A DNA stretch of 64,000 nucleotides from Actinomadura sp. NBRC 104412 (lineage in GTDB: Bacteria; Actinomycetota; Actinomycetes; Streptosporangiales; Streptosporangiaceae): the NCBI RefSeq assembly GCF_030269515.1, contig NZ_BSTM01000001.1:434001-498000 (forward strand), in the 5' to 3' direction. The notes below the pieces were generated by a model. The model was not told where the DNA came from and did not search any database. It saw nothing but the letters and a program-made list of their open reading frames with translations. The number at the start of each line of letters is the position of its first letter. The first letter of the stretch is position 1. Shown here piece by piece: positions 24,415 to 32,643 of the stretch. The translations under genes were made by a program, and so were the position numbers.

Positions 24415-25707
24415 ATGACACCTCCCGCCTCCCCCCGTCCACGCCAGCGCATCGCCGAGGTCACCGTCACCCCCGTCGCCTTCCGCGATCCGCCGCTGCT
24501 CAACGCCGTCGGCGTCCACGAGCCGTACGCGATCCGCGCGATCATCGAGATCCGCACCGACGAAGGGCTGACCGGGCTCGGCGAGACCTACGCGGACGGC
24601 GCGCACCTGGCCCGGCTGCGGCGCGCCGCGTCCGCGATCGCCGGGACGGACGTCTGGGACGTCAACGGGCTGGCACGCCGCGTCCGCGCGAGCCTGGCCG
24701 GGGACTCCGGAAAGGGCGGCCCGGGAACGGCCGGGATGGTCACCGGCGGCAGCATCGCCGACGGAGTGCTGTCCCCGTTCGAGGTGGCGTGCCTGGACGT
24801 GCAGGGGAAGGCGGTCGGGCTGCCCGTCAGCGCGTTGCTGGGCGGCGCCGTCCGCGACCGCGTCGAGTACTCGGCGTACCTGTTCTACAAGTGGGACGCG
24901 CACCCCGGGCAGGAACCGGACGCGTGGGGCGCCGCGCTCGACCCCGACGGGATCGTCGCGCAGGCCCGGCGGATGCTGGACGGCTACGGCTTCTCGGCGA
25001 TCAAGCTGAAGGGCGGGGTGTTCCCGCCCGACGAGGAGATCGCCGCGATCCGGGAGCTGCGCCGCGCGTTCCCCGACCACAAGCTGCGCCTCGACCCCAA
25101 CGCCGCCTGGACGGTCGCCACGTCGATACGGGTGGGACGGGAGCTGGACGGCGTCCTGGAGTACCTTGAGGACCCCACCCCCGGCATCGAGGGCATGGCC
25201 GAGGTCGCCCGCCGGGTGCCGATGCCGCTGGCCACCAACATGTGCGTGGTGGGCTTCGCCGACCTCGAACCGGCGGTGAAACGGGACGCCGTCGGGGTCG
25301 TGCTCTCCGACCACCACTTCTGGGGCGGCCTGAACCGGTCTCGGCTGCTGGCGGGAATCTGCGAGACGTTCGGGCTCGGCATGTCGATGCACTCCAACTC
25401 GCATCTCGGCGTCAGCCTGGCCGCGATGACCCACCTGGCCGCCGCGTCGCCCAACCTCACCTACGCCTGCGACACCCACTGGCCGTGGAAGGATCCCGCC
25501 GAGGACGTGATCGTTCCCGGGACGTTGGAGTTCCGCGACGGCGGGCTCGACGTCCCGTCCGGACCCGGGCTCGGCATCACGCTCGACCGGGACGCGCTGG
25601 CCCGGCTGCACGAGCAGTACGAGACCTGCGGCATCCGCGACCGCGATGACACCGGCTACATGCGGCGGATCGATCCCGCGTACGAGATGAAGAGGCCCCG
25701 CTGGTGA
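24415..25707 (+). CDS. gudD: Enolase-superfamily glucarate dehydratase-like enzyme
   Basis: A 430-residue mandelate-racemase-type enzyme. Catalytic features of the glucarate dehydratase group are visible: KLKGG (KxK base pair), RLDPNAAW (metal Asp), LEDP (metal Glu), LATNM (metal Asn) and the DHHFWGG histidine segment. The reaction would be dehydration of D-glucarate (and possibly L-idarate) to 5-keto-4-deoxyglucarate. The ATG at 24415 lies just after a terminator hairpin and has no ribosome site, so a leaderless mRNA is likely; a GTG at 24388 sits inside the hairpin and is rejected. No other glucarate pathway gene is adjacent. Confidence 0.85.
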   Translation: MTPPASPRPRQRIAEVTVTPVAFRDPPLLNAVGVHEPYAIRAIIEIRTDEGLTGLGETYADGAHLARLRRAASAIAGTDVWDVNGLARRVRASLAGDSGKGGPGTAGMVTGGSIADGVLSPFEVACLDVQGKAVGLPVSALLGGAVRDRVEYSAYLFYKWDAHPGQEPDAWGAALDPDGIVAQARRMLDGYGFSAIKLKGGVFPPDEEIAAIRELRRAFPDHKLRLDPNAAWTVATSIRVGRELDGVLEYLEDPTPGIEGMAEVARRVPMPLATNMCVVGFADLEPAVKRDAVGVVLSDHHFWGGLNRSRLLAGICETFGLGMSMHSNSHLGVSLAAMTHLAAASPNLTYACDTHWPWKDPAEDVIVPGTLEFRDGGLDVPSGPGLGITLDRDALARLHEQYETCGIRDRDDTGYMRRIDPAYEMKRPRW

Positions 25708-25717
25708 CGCGAGCGCG

Positions 25718-26485
25718 TCACAGGGCCGTCAGGCCGCCGTCCACGGGGATGACCGCGCCGTTGACGTAGGCGCCGGCGCGGCTGGACAGGTAGACGGCGA
25801 CGCCCGCCATGTCGTCGGGACGGCCGATGCGGCGCAGCGGGACCGTCGCGGCGATCGTGTCGCCGAACGCCTCCAGGGTGGCGGCCATCATCTTGGACTC
25901 GAACGGGCCGGGCGCGACCGCGTTCACCGTGATCGACCGGGGGCCGAGCTCCTTGGCCAGCACCCGGGTGAGGTGGTGCAGCCCCGCCTTGCTGGAAACG
26001 TAGGAGTAGCGGTCGAGCGGGGTGGTGATGCCGTCGATCGAGCCGATGTTGATGACGCGGGCCGGGTCGTCGGCGGTGGCGGCCTTGGCGAGCTGGGGCA
26101 GCAGGGCCCGGGTGAGGAAGAACGGCGACTTGAGGTTGAGGTCGACGACCTTGTCCCAGGCGTGCGCGGGGAACTCCTCCAGCGGCGCGCCCCAGGTGGC
26201 CCCGGCGTTGTTGACCAGGATGTGCAGGGCGTCCTCACGGGCCGCGACGGCCTCGGCCAGGCCGAGGCAGCCCTCCTCGGTGCTGAGGTTGGCCGGGATG
26301 GGGATGGCCGTTCCGTCTTCGGCCAGTTCCTGGGCCGCGCGGTCGCACGCGTCGGCTTTCCGGGAGCTGATGTAGACCTTGGCGGCCCCGGCTTGGAGCA
26401 GGCCACGGGCGATCATCAGCCCGATGCCGCGGCTGCCGCCGGTGACCAGAGCGATCTTGCCCGAAAGACCGAACAGATCCGTCAT
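25718..26485 (-). CDS. SDR family oxidoreductase
   Basis: A 255-residue classical SDR: TGGSRGIG cofactor motif, NNAG, and the intact catalytic set with serine in NIGSIDG and YSYVSSK (Tyr and Lys). It ends in PVDGGLTAL, typical of gluconate 5-dehydrogenase/3-oxoacyl reductase relatives. The substrate is unknown. The ATG at 26485 overlaps the stop of the NrfD-type gene (ATGA), so it is translated as the last member of the formate dehydrogenase operon, an unusual partner. Confidence 0.88.
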   Translation of the reverse strand: MTDLFGLSGKIALVTGGSRGIGLMIARGLLQAGAAKVYISSRKADACDRAAQELAEDGTAIPIPANLSTEEGCLGLAEAVAAREDALHILVNNAGATWGAPLEEFPAHAWDKVVDLNLKSPFFLTRALLPQLAKAATADDPARVINIGSIDGITTPLDRYSYVSSKAGLHHLTRVLAKELGPRSITVNAVAPGPFESKMMAATLEAFGDTIAATVPLRRIGRPDDMAGVAVYLSSRAGAYVNGAVIPVDGGLTAL

Positions 26486-27507
26486 GCAGTGATCTTAGGC
26501 CGCTGCGACGCCACCGTGTAGTGGGGGTCGAGGGCACTGGCGCGTCCCGCCTCGAAGACACCGAAGCGCAGGCACGCGGAACCGGCGACGAGCGAGCTCC
26601 CCGCGACGGCGGCGACCGCGCGGCGGCGTCCGGCCGCGAGCGAGGTGCCCGCGATCCCCGCCACGGTGAGGATCCTGGCGGCGCGGAGCAGGGTGCCGGC
26701 CCTGCCCGTCCGGTACGGGCGGGCCTGCTCGCCGAGGCGGCGTTCCATCAGGAGCTCGGCGGCCAGCTCCAGCGCCGCGCCGAACAGCGCCGACGCGCGG
26801 GCGGGCGCGTTCTCCCCGGTGGGCGCCGCGATCAGTCCGAGGCCCGCGGCGGCGGCCGCGGCCGACCCGCAGAACACGAACGGAAGCTCGCGATGGGCCT
26901 CGTGCCAGGCGGGCACGGCCGTGTCGGCGATCAGGACGGCCGTGTAGCAGCTGACGCCGAGTCCGGTGAACGCCGCCCAGCCGGTGGCGGCCCGTCCGAT
27001 CAGCCGGATCGGCGTGGAGCGGGCGGCCGGCCCACTGGCGTCCGCGATCGCGGCGACGCCCGCGGCCGGCCCGTACGCGGCCAGGATCCACGAGCCCATG
27101 CTCATCGGCGATGTCGGCTTGAACACCCGCAGCATGTTCGCCAACCGTTCCGGGCGTCCGAGATCGTTGACGAGGGCGACGGTGGCCAGCGAGATCGCGC
27201 CCAGCGCGCCGAGCCTGGCGGACCTGGCCAGCACCGGCCGGCCGGTCCACTCGGCACCGGCGGCCAGCAGCGAGGAGCCTCCGGCCAGCCCGCCCAGGAA
27301 CAGGTAGCCGGCGATGTCGCGGGCCGTCCAGGTGGGCGCCTTGATGATCGGGCGGCCGTAGTAGGAGCCGAACTCGGCCTTCGGCGTGACCGTCGGCTCG
27401 CCGCCACGGCGGTGCCGTGCCGGCCGTTCCAGGCCGCCCCTCGATCCCGGGACCGCCTCGCGGCCGGGGCGCTGCCCCCGCGTCCCCTGCCTGGTGACAT
27501 CGCTCAT
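26482..27507 (-). CDS. NrfD/PsrC-type membrane subunit of the formate dehydrogenase complex
   Basis: A 341-residue polytopic membrane protein with about eight spans. NrfD family features include the early YYGRPIIKAPTWTARDIAGY followed by FLGGLAGGSSLLA, and VALVNDLGRPERL. It would anchor the alpha and beta subunits and pass electrons to or from quinone, replacing the cytochrome b gamma subunit of E. coli FdnI. The ATG at 27507 overlaps the stop of the iron-sulfur subunit (ATGA). Confidence 0.88.
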   Translation of the reverse strand: MSDVTRQGTRGQRPGREAVPGSRGGLERPARHRRGGEPTVTPKAEFGSYYGRPIIKAPTWTARDIAGYLFLGGLAGGSSLLAAGAEWTGRPVLARSARLGALGAISLATVALVNDLGRPERLANMLRVFKPTSPMSMGSWILAAYGPAAGVAAIADASGPAARSTPIRLIGRAATGWAAFTGLGVSCYTAVLIADTAVPAWHEAHRELPFVFCGSAAAAAAGLGLIAAPTGENAPARASALFGAALELAAELLMERRLGEQARPYRTGRAGTLLRAARILTVAGIAGTSLAAGRRRAVAAVAGSSLVAGSACLRFGVFEAGRASALDPHYTVASQRPKITA

Positions 27508-28454
27508 CGCGTCCTCCGGTTCCTGCGCGGGCTTGTGGCCGCGTAAGCGGTGGCGATGCCGCCCAGGAGGGTGAGGGCCGCCACGCCGGCGTGCCTCCAC
27601 ATCGATCCCAGGTCGCGGGTGGTGACGACCGGATCGGGCGGGAGGCCGTAGACCTCGGGTTCGTCGAGCAGCAGGAAGAAGGCGCCGTCGCCGCCGACGC
27701 CGTCGTCCGGGTCATGCCCGTAGAGGCGGGCGTCGTCCACCCCGGCCTCGTGCAACTGCTCCACCCGCGCGGCGGCGCGTTCGCGTAGCTCGTCCAAGGG
27801 GCCGTACTGGATCGAGTCCGTGGGGCACGCCTTCGCGCACGCCGGTTCCATGTCGTGGGAGATGCGGTCGTAGCACAGGGTGCATTTCCATACGCGGCCG
27901 TCGTCCTTGCGCTGGTCGATGACCCCGTACGGGCAGGCGGGCACGCAGTAGCCGCAGCCGTTGCAGATGTCCTCCTGCACGACCACGGTGCCGTATTCGG
28001 TGCGGAAAAGGGAGCCGGTGGGGCACACGTCCAGGCAGGCCGCGTGCGTGCAGTGCTTGCACACATCGGACGCCATCAGCCAGCGGAACTCGCCCCGGTC
28101 CTCACCGTCGGCGGTGGAGCCTTGGGCGGCGGCCTCGGCGGTGAGGCCGAGGAGGTCCACATTGCTGTAGTCGCCGTGCTCCACGCCCGGGTCCTGGAAG
28201 CCGAGCGGCTTGCGCTGCTCGATGAACGCGACATGCCGCCAGGTGTCGGCGCTCAGTCCCTGGGTGTTGTCGTACGACATCCCGGTGAACGTGAGGCCGT
28301 CCTCGGGAATGGCGTTCCACTCCTTGCACGCGACCTCGCACGCTTTGCAGCCGATACACACCGAGGTGTCCGTGAAGAAGCCCATCCGGGGAGGGTGATC
28401 CGTGTGCCCGGCGTCCGCCGCCACGTCGGCCAGCGGCCCAGAGAAGCGTCCCAT
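27504..28454 (-). CDS. fdhB: Formate dehydrogenase beta subunit, 4x[4Fe-4S] ferredoxin
   Basis: A 316-residue electron-transfer subunit. Four cysteine clusters are present: CIGCKACEVAC, CKHCTHAACLDVCP, CNGCGYCVPACPYG and CTLCYDRISHDMEPACAKAC. A single C-terminal hydrophobic segment (VAALTLLGGIATAYA) may anchor it. It lies 3 bp downstream of the catalytic alpha subunit and is coupled to the NrfD gene, so it carries electrons from formate oxidation to the membrane subunit. Confidence 0.93.
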   Translation of the reverse strand: MGRFSGPLADVAADAGHTDHPPRMGFFTDTSVCIGCKACEVACKEWNAIPEDGLTFTGMSYDNTQGLSADTWRHVAFIEQRKPLGFQDPGVEHGDYSNVDLLGLTAEAAAQGSTADGEDRGEFRWLMASDVCKHCTHAACLDVCPTGSLFRTEYGTVVVQEDICNGCGYCVPACPYGVIDQRKDDGRVWKCTLCYDRISHDMEPACAKACPTDSIQYGPLDELRERAAARVEQLHEAGVDDARLYGHDPDDGVGGDGAFFLLLDEPEVYGLPPDPVVTTRDLGSMWRHAGVAALTLLGGIATAYAATSPRRNRRTR

Positions 28455-28457
28455 GCC

Positions 28458-31400
28458 TCACACCCCCATGCCGGTGAGCTCGGTGATGCCCGCCCTGCGC
28501 TGGTAGTCGAGGACGAGAGCGGGCAGGGCCGGTCCGCGCGGGCGGCGTCCCGGCCTGATGTCGGCGGACAGCGCCTTGACCTCCTGGATGTGGACGTTGG
28601 GGTCCAGGGACAGGTGCGCGATCTCGTTGGCCGCGTCGCCCTTGCTGTAGCCGTTCGGGCCCCAGTGGAAGGGCAGCCCGATCTGGTGGACGGTCCTTCC
28701 TTGCACTTTCAGCGGCGCTATCCGGTCGGTCACCAGGACGCGGGCCTCGATGGCGTTGCGGGCCGTCACGATGGTCGCCCATCCGCCGTGTTCGAGCGCC
28801 CTCTCGGCGGCCAGCTCGGGCGACACCTCGCAGAAGAACTCGGGTTGCAGTTCGGCGAGGTAGGGCGTCCACCTGCTCATGCCGCCCGCGGTGAAGTGCT
28901 CGGTGAGCCGGTAGGTCGTGACGACGTACGGGAACACCGCCGAGCCCGGCTCGGAACCACTGGGGTGCAGCCGGTTGTGCCGCTCGGAGAGGATGTGCCG
29001 TACCGGGTTGCGCTTCTGGCCGTACAGCGGGTTGTCGAACGGCGAGTCCTGCGGCTCGTAGTGCGTGGGCAGCGGGCCGTCGACCAGCCCTGCCGGGGTG
29101 TACAGCCAGCCCTTGCCGTCCGCCTGGAGGATGAACGGGTCGTCCCCCGCGATCGCGTCGGGCCCGACGGCGTCCTCGGCCGGGCGGAAGGACGGGTCCT
29201 TGGTGAGCTGGAAGTCCGGGTGGTCGTGGCCGGTCCACTCGCCCTTCTCCGCGTCCCACCAGATCAGCGCCTTGCGTTCGCTCCAGGGCCTGCCCTCGGG
29301 GTCGGCGGACGCGCGGTTGTAGAGGATGCGCCGGTCCAGCGGCCAGGCCCAGGCCCACTCGTGCGCCATCCAGTCCTGCTCCGCGGAGGGTTTCTTGCGG
29401 GCGGCCTGGTTGACGCCGTCCTTGTAGACGCCGCAGTAGATCCAGCAGCCGCACGAGGTGGATCCGTCGTCGTCCAACTGCTCGTAGGACGACAGGTGCC
29501 CCCCGTCCGGGCCGAACCCGTTGATCTCGGCCAGTACCGCCTCCGCGGACGGGTCGCCGTACGCGCCCTCCAGCGGGTAGTCCCAGGTGAGATCGAGGAT
29601 GGGACGGTCACGCGGGTCGGTGGACCCGGCGAGCTTCTCCCTGATGATGCGGCCCAGGTGGTACATGAACCACAGGTCGCTGCGCGCGTCGCCCTCGGGC
29701 TCGACGGCCTGGTGATGCCACTGGAGGTAGCGGTTGGTGTTGGTGAACGAACCGGACTTCTCGGTGTGCGCCGCCGCGGGAAGGAAGAAGACCTCGGTGG
29801 CGATGTCCTCGGTGCGCAGCTCACCCGTCTCGATCTCGGGGCCGTCCTTCCACCACGTGGCGCTTTCGATGAGGGAGAAGTCCCTGACGACGAGCCAGTC
29901 GAGGTTGGCCATGCCGAGCCGCTGCATCTTGGCGTTGGCCGAGCCGACGGCCGGGTTCTCCCCCATGAGGAAGTAGCCCTTGCACTTGCCCTCCATCTGG
30001 GCGAGCACGGTGTCGTAGGTGCTGTGGCTTCCGGTCAGGCGCGGCAGGTAGTCGAAGCAGAAGTCGTTGTCGGCGTTGGCCGCGTCGCCCCACCACGCCT
30101 TGAGCAGGCTCACCACGTACGCGCGCATGTGGCCCCACCAGCCTTTGCGCGCGGCGTCGGCGGCCACGAAGCTGTCCAGGTTTTCCATGCGGTGCGCGTG
30201 CGGCATGGGGATGTAGCCGGGCAGCAGGTCGAACAGGGTGGGGATATCGCTCGAACCCTGGATGCTCGCGTGCCCCCGCAGCGCCTGGATCCCGCCTCCG
30301 GGACGGCCGATGTTGCCCAGCAGCAATTGCAGGATGCTGGCCGCGCGGATGTACTGCGCGCCCACCGTGTGCTGCGTCCAGCCCACCGCGTACGCGAACG
30401 CGCTCGTACGGTCACGCCCCGAATTGCGCACCAGCGCGTCACAGACCTTGGCGAACAGTTCCGGCGGCACCCCGCACACCTCGTACACCATCTCGGGCGT
30501 GTAGCGCGAGTAATGCCGTTTGAGGACCTGGAACACGCAACGCGGATGGGACAGGGTCTCGTCCTTTTGGGGCGTGCCCACTCCCAGGGCCGCACCGCCC
30601 GCGCCATGGCTTTCACTTCGGCCCGCTTCCTGGATGGACGCCCCTCGGTGGGTGCGACGGTTGTATCCCCGGTCGCGCTCCCCCGAGGCGGCGACGACGT
30701 CCACGCCCTCGTACAGCCAAGAGTCGGTGTCGTAGTGCCGGGTCTCCTCGTTGAGCCCGGAGAACACGCCGTCGAGGTCCTCGGTGTCCTTGAAGTCCTC
30801 GCGCAGGATCGTCGCCGCGTTGGTGTAGTTGACCACGTAGTCGCGGAAGTACGACTCCGTGGTCAGCACATGGTTGATGATCCCGCCGAGGAAGGCGATG
30901 TCGCTGCCCGCGCGCAGCGGCACGTAGATGTCCGCGACCGCGCTCGTCCGCGTGTACCGGGGATCGACATGGATGATCGTCGCTCCCCTGGCCTTGGCCT
31001 CCATCACCCACTGGAACCCGACGGGGTGCGCCTCCGCGTAGTTCGAGCCCTGGATGACGATGCAGTCGGAGTTCTGGAGGTCCTGCATGAACGTGGTCGC
31101 GCCGCCCCGCCCGAACGAGGTGCCCAGCGCCGCCACGGTGGAGCTGTGGCACACCCGGGCCTGGTTCTCCACCTGCACCACGCCCAGCGCGGTGAGCAGC
31201 TTCTTGATGAGGTAGTTCTCCTCGTTGTCCAGCGTCGCGCCGCCCAGGCTCGCGATGCCCAGCGTCCGCCGCACGCGGAGGTCGTCGGCCTCCCACTCCC
31301 AGGTGTCCGCCCGCGTCCTGACCACCCGGTCGGCGATCATGTCCATGGCGGTGGACAGGTCGAGCGACTCCCACTCGGTGCCGTACGGGCGCCGGTAGAG

Positions 31401-31715
31401 CACCCGATGCTCCCGGGACGGACCGGTCGTGAGCTGGAGGGTCGCCGATCCCTTCGGGCACAGCCTGCCCCTGCTCACCGGCGAGTCCGGGTCGCCCTCG
31501 ACCTGGACGACCTTCTCGTCCTTCACGTACACCTGCTGGCCGCAGCCGACGGCGCAGTAGGGGCAGACCGACTGGACCACCCGGTCGGCCGTGGACGTCC
31601 GGGGCGTGAGCGAGGCGGTATGCGCCGATTCGGCGGCGGCCCCACGTCCCAACCGGTCGGTTCCCGTCAGCTGGCGGTAGACAGGCCAGCCCTCAACCCA
31701 CGTACGCACACCCAT
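28458..31715 (-). CDS. fdhA: Formate dehydrogenase alpha subunit, cysteine type (molybdenum/tungsten bis-MGD)
   Basis: A 1085-residue FdnG-like catalytic subunit. An N-terminal [4Fe-4S] site is formed by Cys51, Cys54, Cys58 and Cys86 (VCPYCAVGCG; RLCPKG). The metal ligand lies in VENQARVCHSSTVAALG: residue 189 is cysteine, where E. coli FdnG and, as I recall, some actinobacterial relatives have selenocysteine; the gene has no in-frame TGA. No twin-arginine signal is seen, suggesting a cytoplasmic active site. The ATG at 31715 matches the family start MGVRTWVEGWPVYRQL. A Gly/Ser/Arg-rich insert of about 45 residues sits near residue 345-390. First gene of the fdhA-fdhB-nrfD-SDR operon. Confidence 0.95.
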   Translation of the reverse strand: MGVRTWVEGWPVYRQLTGTDRLGRGAAAESAHTASLTPRTSTADRVVQSVCPYCAVGCGQQVYVKDEKVVQVEGDPDSPVSRGRLCPKGSATLQLTTGPSREHRVLYRRPYGTEWESLDLSTAMDMIADRVVRTRADTWEWEADDLRVRRTLGIASLGGATLDNEENYLIKKLLTALGVVQVENQARVCHSSTVAALGTSFGRGGATTFMQDLQNSDCIVIQGSNYAEAHPVGFQWVMEAKARGATIIHVDPRYTRTSAVADIYVPLRAGSDIAFLGGIINHVLTTESYFRDYVVNYTNAATILREDFKDTEDLDGVFSGLNEETRHYDTDSWLYEGVDVVAASGERDRGYNRRTHRGASIQEAGRSESHGAGGAALGVGTPQKDETLSHPRCVFQVLKRHYSRYTPEMVYEVCGVPPELFAKVCDALVRNSGRDRTSAFAYAVGWTQHTVGAQYIRAASILQLLLGNIGRPGGGIQALRGHASIQGSSDIPTLFDLLPGYIPMPHAHRMENLDSFVAADAARKGWWGHMRAYVVSLLKAWWGDAANADNDFCFDYLPRLTGSHSTYDTVLAQMEGKCKGYFLMGENPAVGSANAKMQRLGMANLDWLVVRDFSLIESATWWKDGPEIETGELRTEDIATEVFFLPAAAHTEKSGSFTNTNRYLQWHHQAVEPEGDARSDLWFMYHLGRIIREKLAGSTDPRDRPILDLTWDYPLEGAYGDPSAEAVLAEINGFGPDGGHLSSYEQLDDDGSTSCGCWIYCGVYKDGVNQAARKKPSAEQDWMAHEWAWAWPLDRRILYNRASADPEGRPWSERKALIWWDAEKGEWTGHDHPDFQLTKDPSFRPAEDAVGPDAIAGDDPFILQADGKGWLYTPAGLVDGPLPTHYEPQDSPFDNPLYGQKRNPVRHILSERHNRLHPSGSEPGSAVFPYVVTTYRLTEHFTAGGMSRWTPYLAELQPEFFCEVSPELAAERALEHGGWATIVTARNAIEARVLVTDRIAPLKVQGRTVHQIGLPFHWGPNGYSKGDAANEIAHLSLDPNVHIQEVKALSADIRPGRRPRGPALPALVLDYQRRAGITELTGMGV

Positions 31716-31787
31716 GGCACTGAGAGCTACCCGACGCACACGCTTCAAACTCGGGCGGTCCGGGAGTGTGACAATGGCCGGGTGCGA

Positions 31788-32597
31788 ATGCGCTTCATCG
31801 GGTCCGTGGCCGCGGTTTGCGCGGCCCTCGGACTTCTCAGTGGATGCGCCGGCGAGGAGCGGTCCCCGCTTCTCGACAAGCGGACCCTGGTGGCCGGCGT
31901 GCGCCCCGATCTGCCCGGACTCGGCTACCGCCATCCGGACGGCAGGTTCGAGGGACTGGACGTGGACGTCGCCCGCTACCTGGCCCGGCGGCTGGGCAAG
32001 GAGGTGCGGTTCGTCCCGGCACTCGCGGCGAACAGGATCCGGCTGCTGCGCGACGGGGAGGTGGACCTGGTGCTGACGTTCTGGGTGGAGCCCCAGTGGA
32101 AGGCCCAGCTCACCTTCGCCGGCCCGTACTACCTCTCGTACCAGGACATCCTCGTACGGGACGGTGAGCGCGGGGTGCGCGGCGTGCGCGACCTGGCGGG
32201 CCGCAGGATCTGCGCCGTGACAGGCGCGGGCGCGGCCGAGCAGGTGACCGAGGAACGGCAGGTGCCCGCCACGCCGGTGACCGCCCGCAACTACGACCAG
32301 TGCGCCGCCATGCTCGCCGACGGCCGGATCGACGCGATCACCACCAACGACACCATCCTGGCCGGGATCAAGATGCGCAAGGGCGCGGGCTTCCGGCTGC
32401 TCAACGCGCGGTTCGGCGAGCGGCGCACCGGCATCGGGATGCGCCAGGGCGACCCCGGCGGCTGCGAGGCCGTCAACAAGGCGATCACGCAGATGTACCA
32501 GGACGGCACCATGGCCCGGCTGATGGCCAAGTGGTTCGGCCGGTCCGGACTGGACCTGTCGGACGTGGCGGTCCCCCAGTTCGAGGGCTGCCTCTGA
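31788..32597 (+). CDS. Amino-acid-type ABC transporter solute-binding lipoprotein
   Basis: A 269-residue exported protein: signal peptide with lipobox LLSGC (Cys20) followed by a type 2 periplasmic-binding domain (FEGLDVDVARYLARRLGKEV; GEVDLVLTFWVEPQWKAQLT; GPYYLSYQDILV; DAITTNDTILAG). This pattern fits glutamate/polar amino-acid binding proteins of actinobacteria. No permease or ATPase gene is adjacent. Starts at 31788 (ATG) or two codons earlier (GTG 31782); no clear ribosome site. Divergent from the formate dehydrogenase operon with about 70 bp between starts. Confidence 0.85.
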   Translation: MRFIGSVAAVCAALGLLSGCAGEERSPLLDKRTLVAGVRPDLPGLGYRHPDGRFEGLDVDVARYLARRLGKEVRFVPALAANRIRLLRDGEVDLVLTFWVEPQWKAQLTFAGPYYLSYQDILVRDGERGVRGVRDLAGRRICAVTGAGAAEQVTEERQVPATPVTARNYDQCAAMLADGRIDAITTNDTILAGIKMRKGAGFRLLNARFGERRTGIGMRQGDPGGCEAVNKAITQMYQDGTMARLMAKWFGRSGLDLSDVAVPQFEGCL

Positions 32598-32643
32598 CGG
32601 CGCCGGAATCCCGCCGGCCGTGGCCGAGGGGTTCCCGGTGTGG

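Noticed and set aside
31140..31160. Selenocysteine insertion in the formate dehydrogenase
   Set aside because: The ligand position is a normal Cys codon and the reading frame has no TGA.
27855..32597. A 1580-codon open frame on the plus strand across the formate dehydrogenase operon
   Set aside because: It is antisense to well-supported genes and only its end (from 31788) is a real protein; the rest is Val/Arg/Gly-rich shadow translation typical of high-GC DNA.
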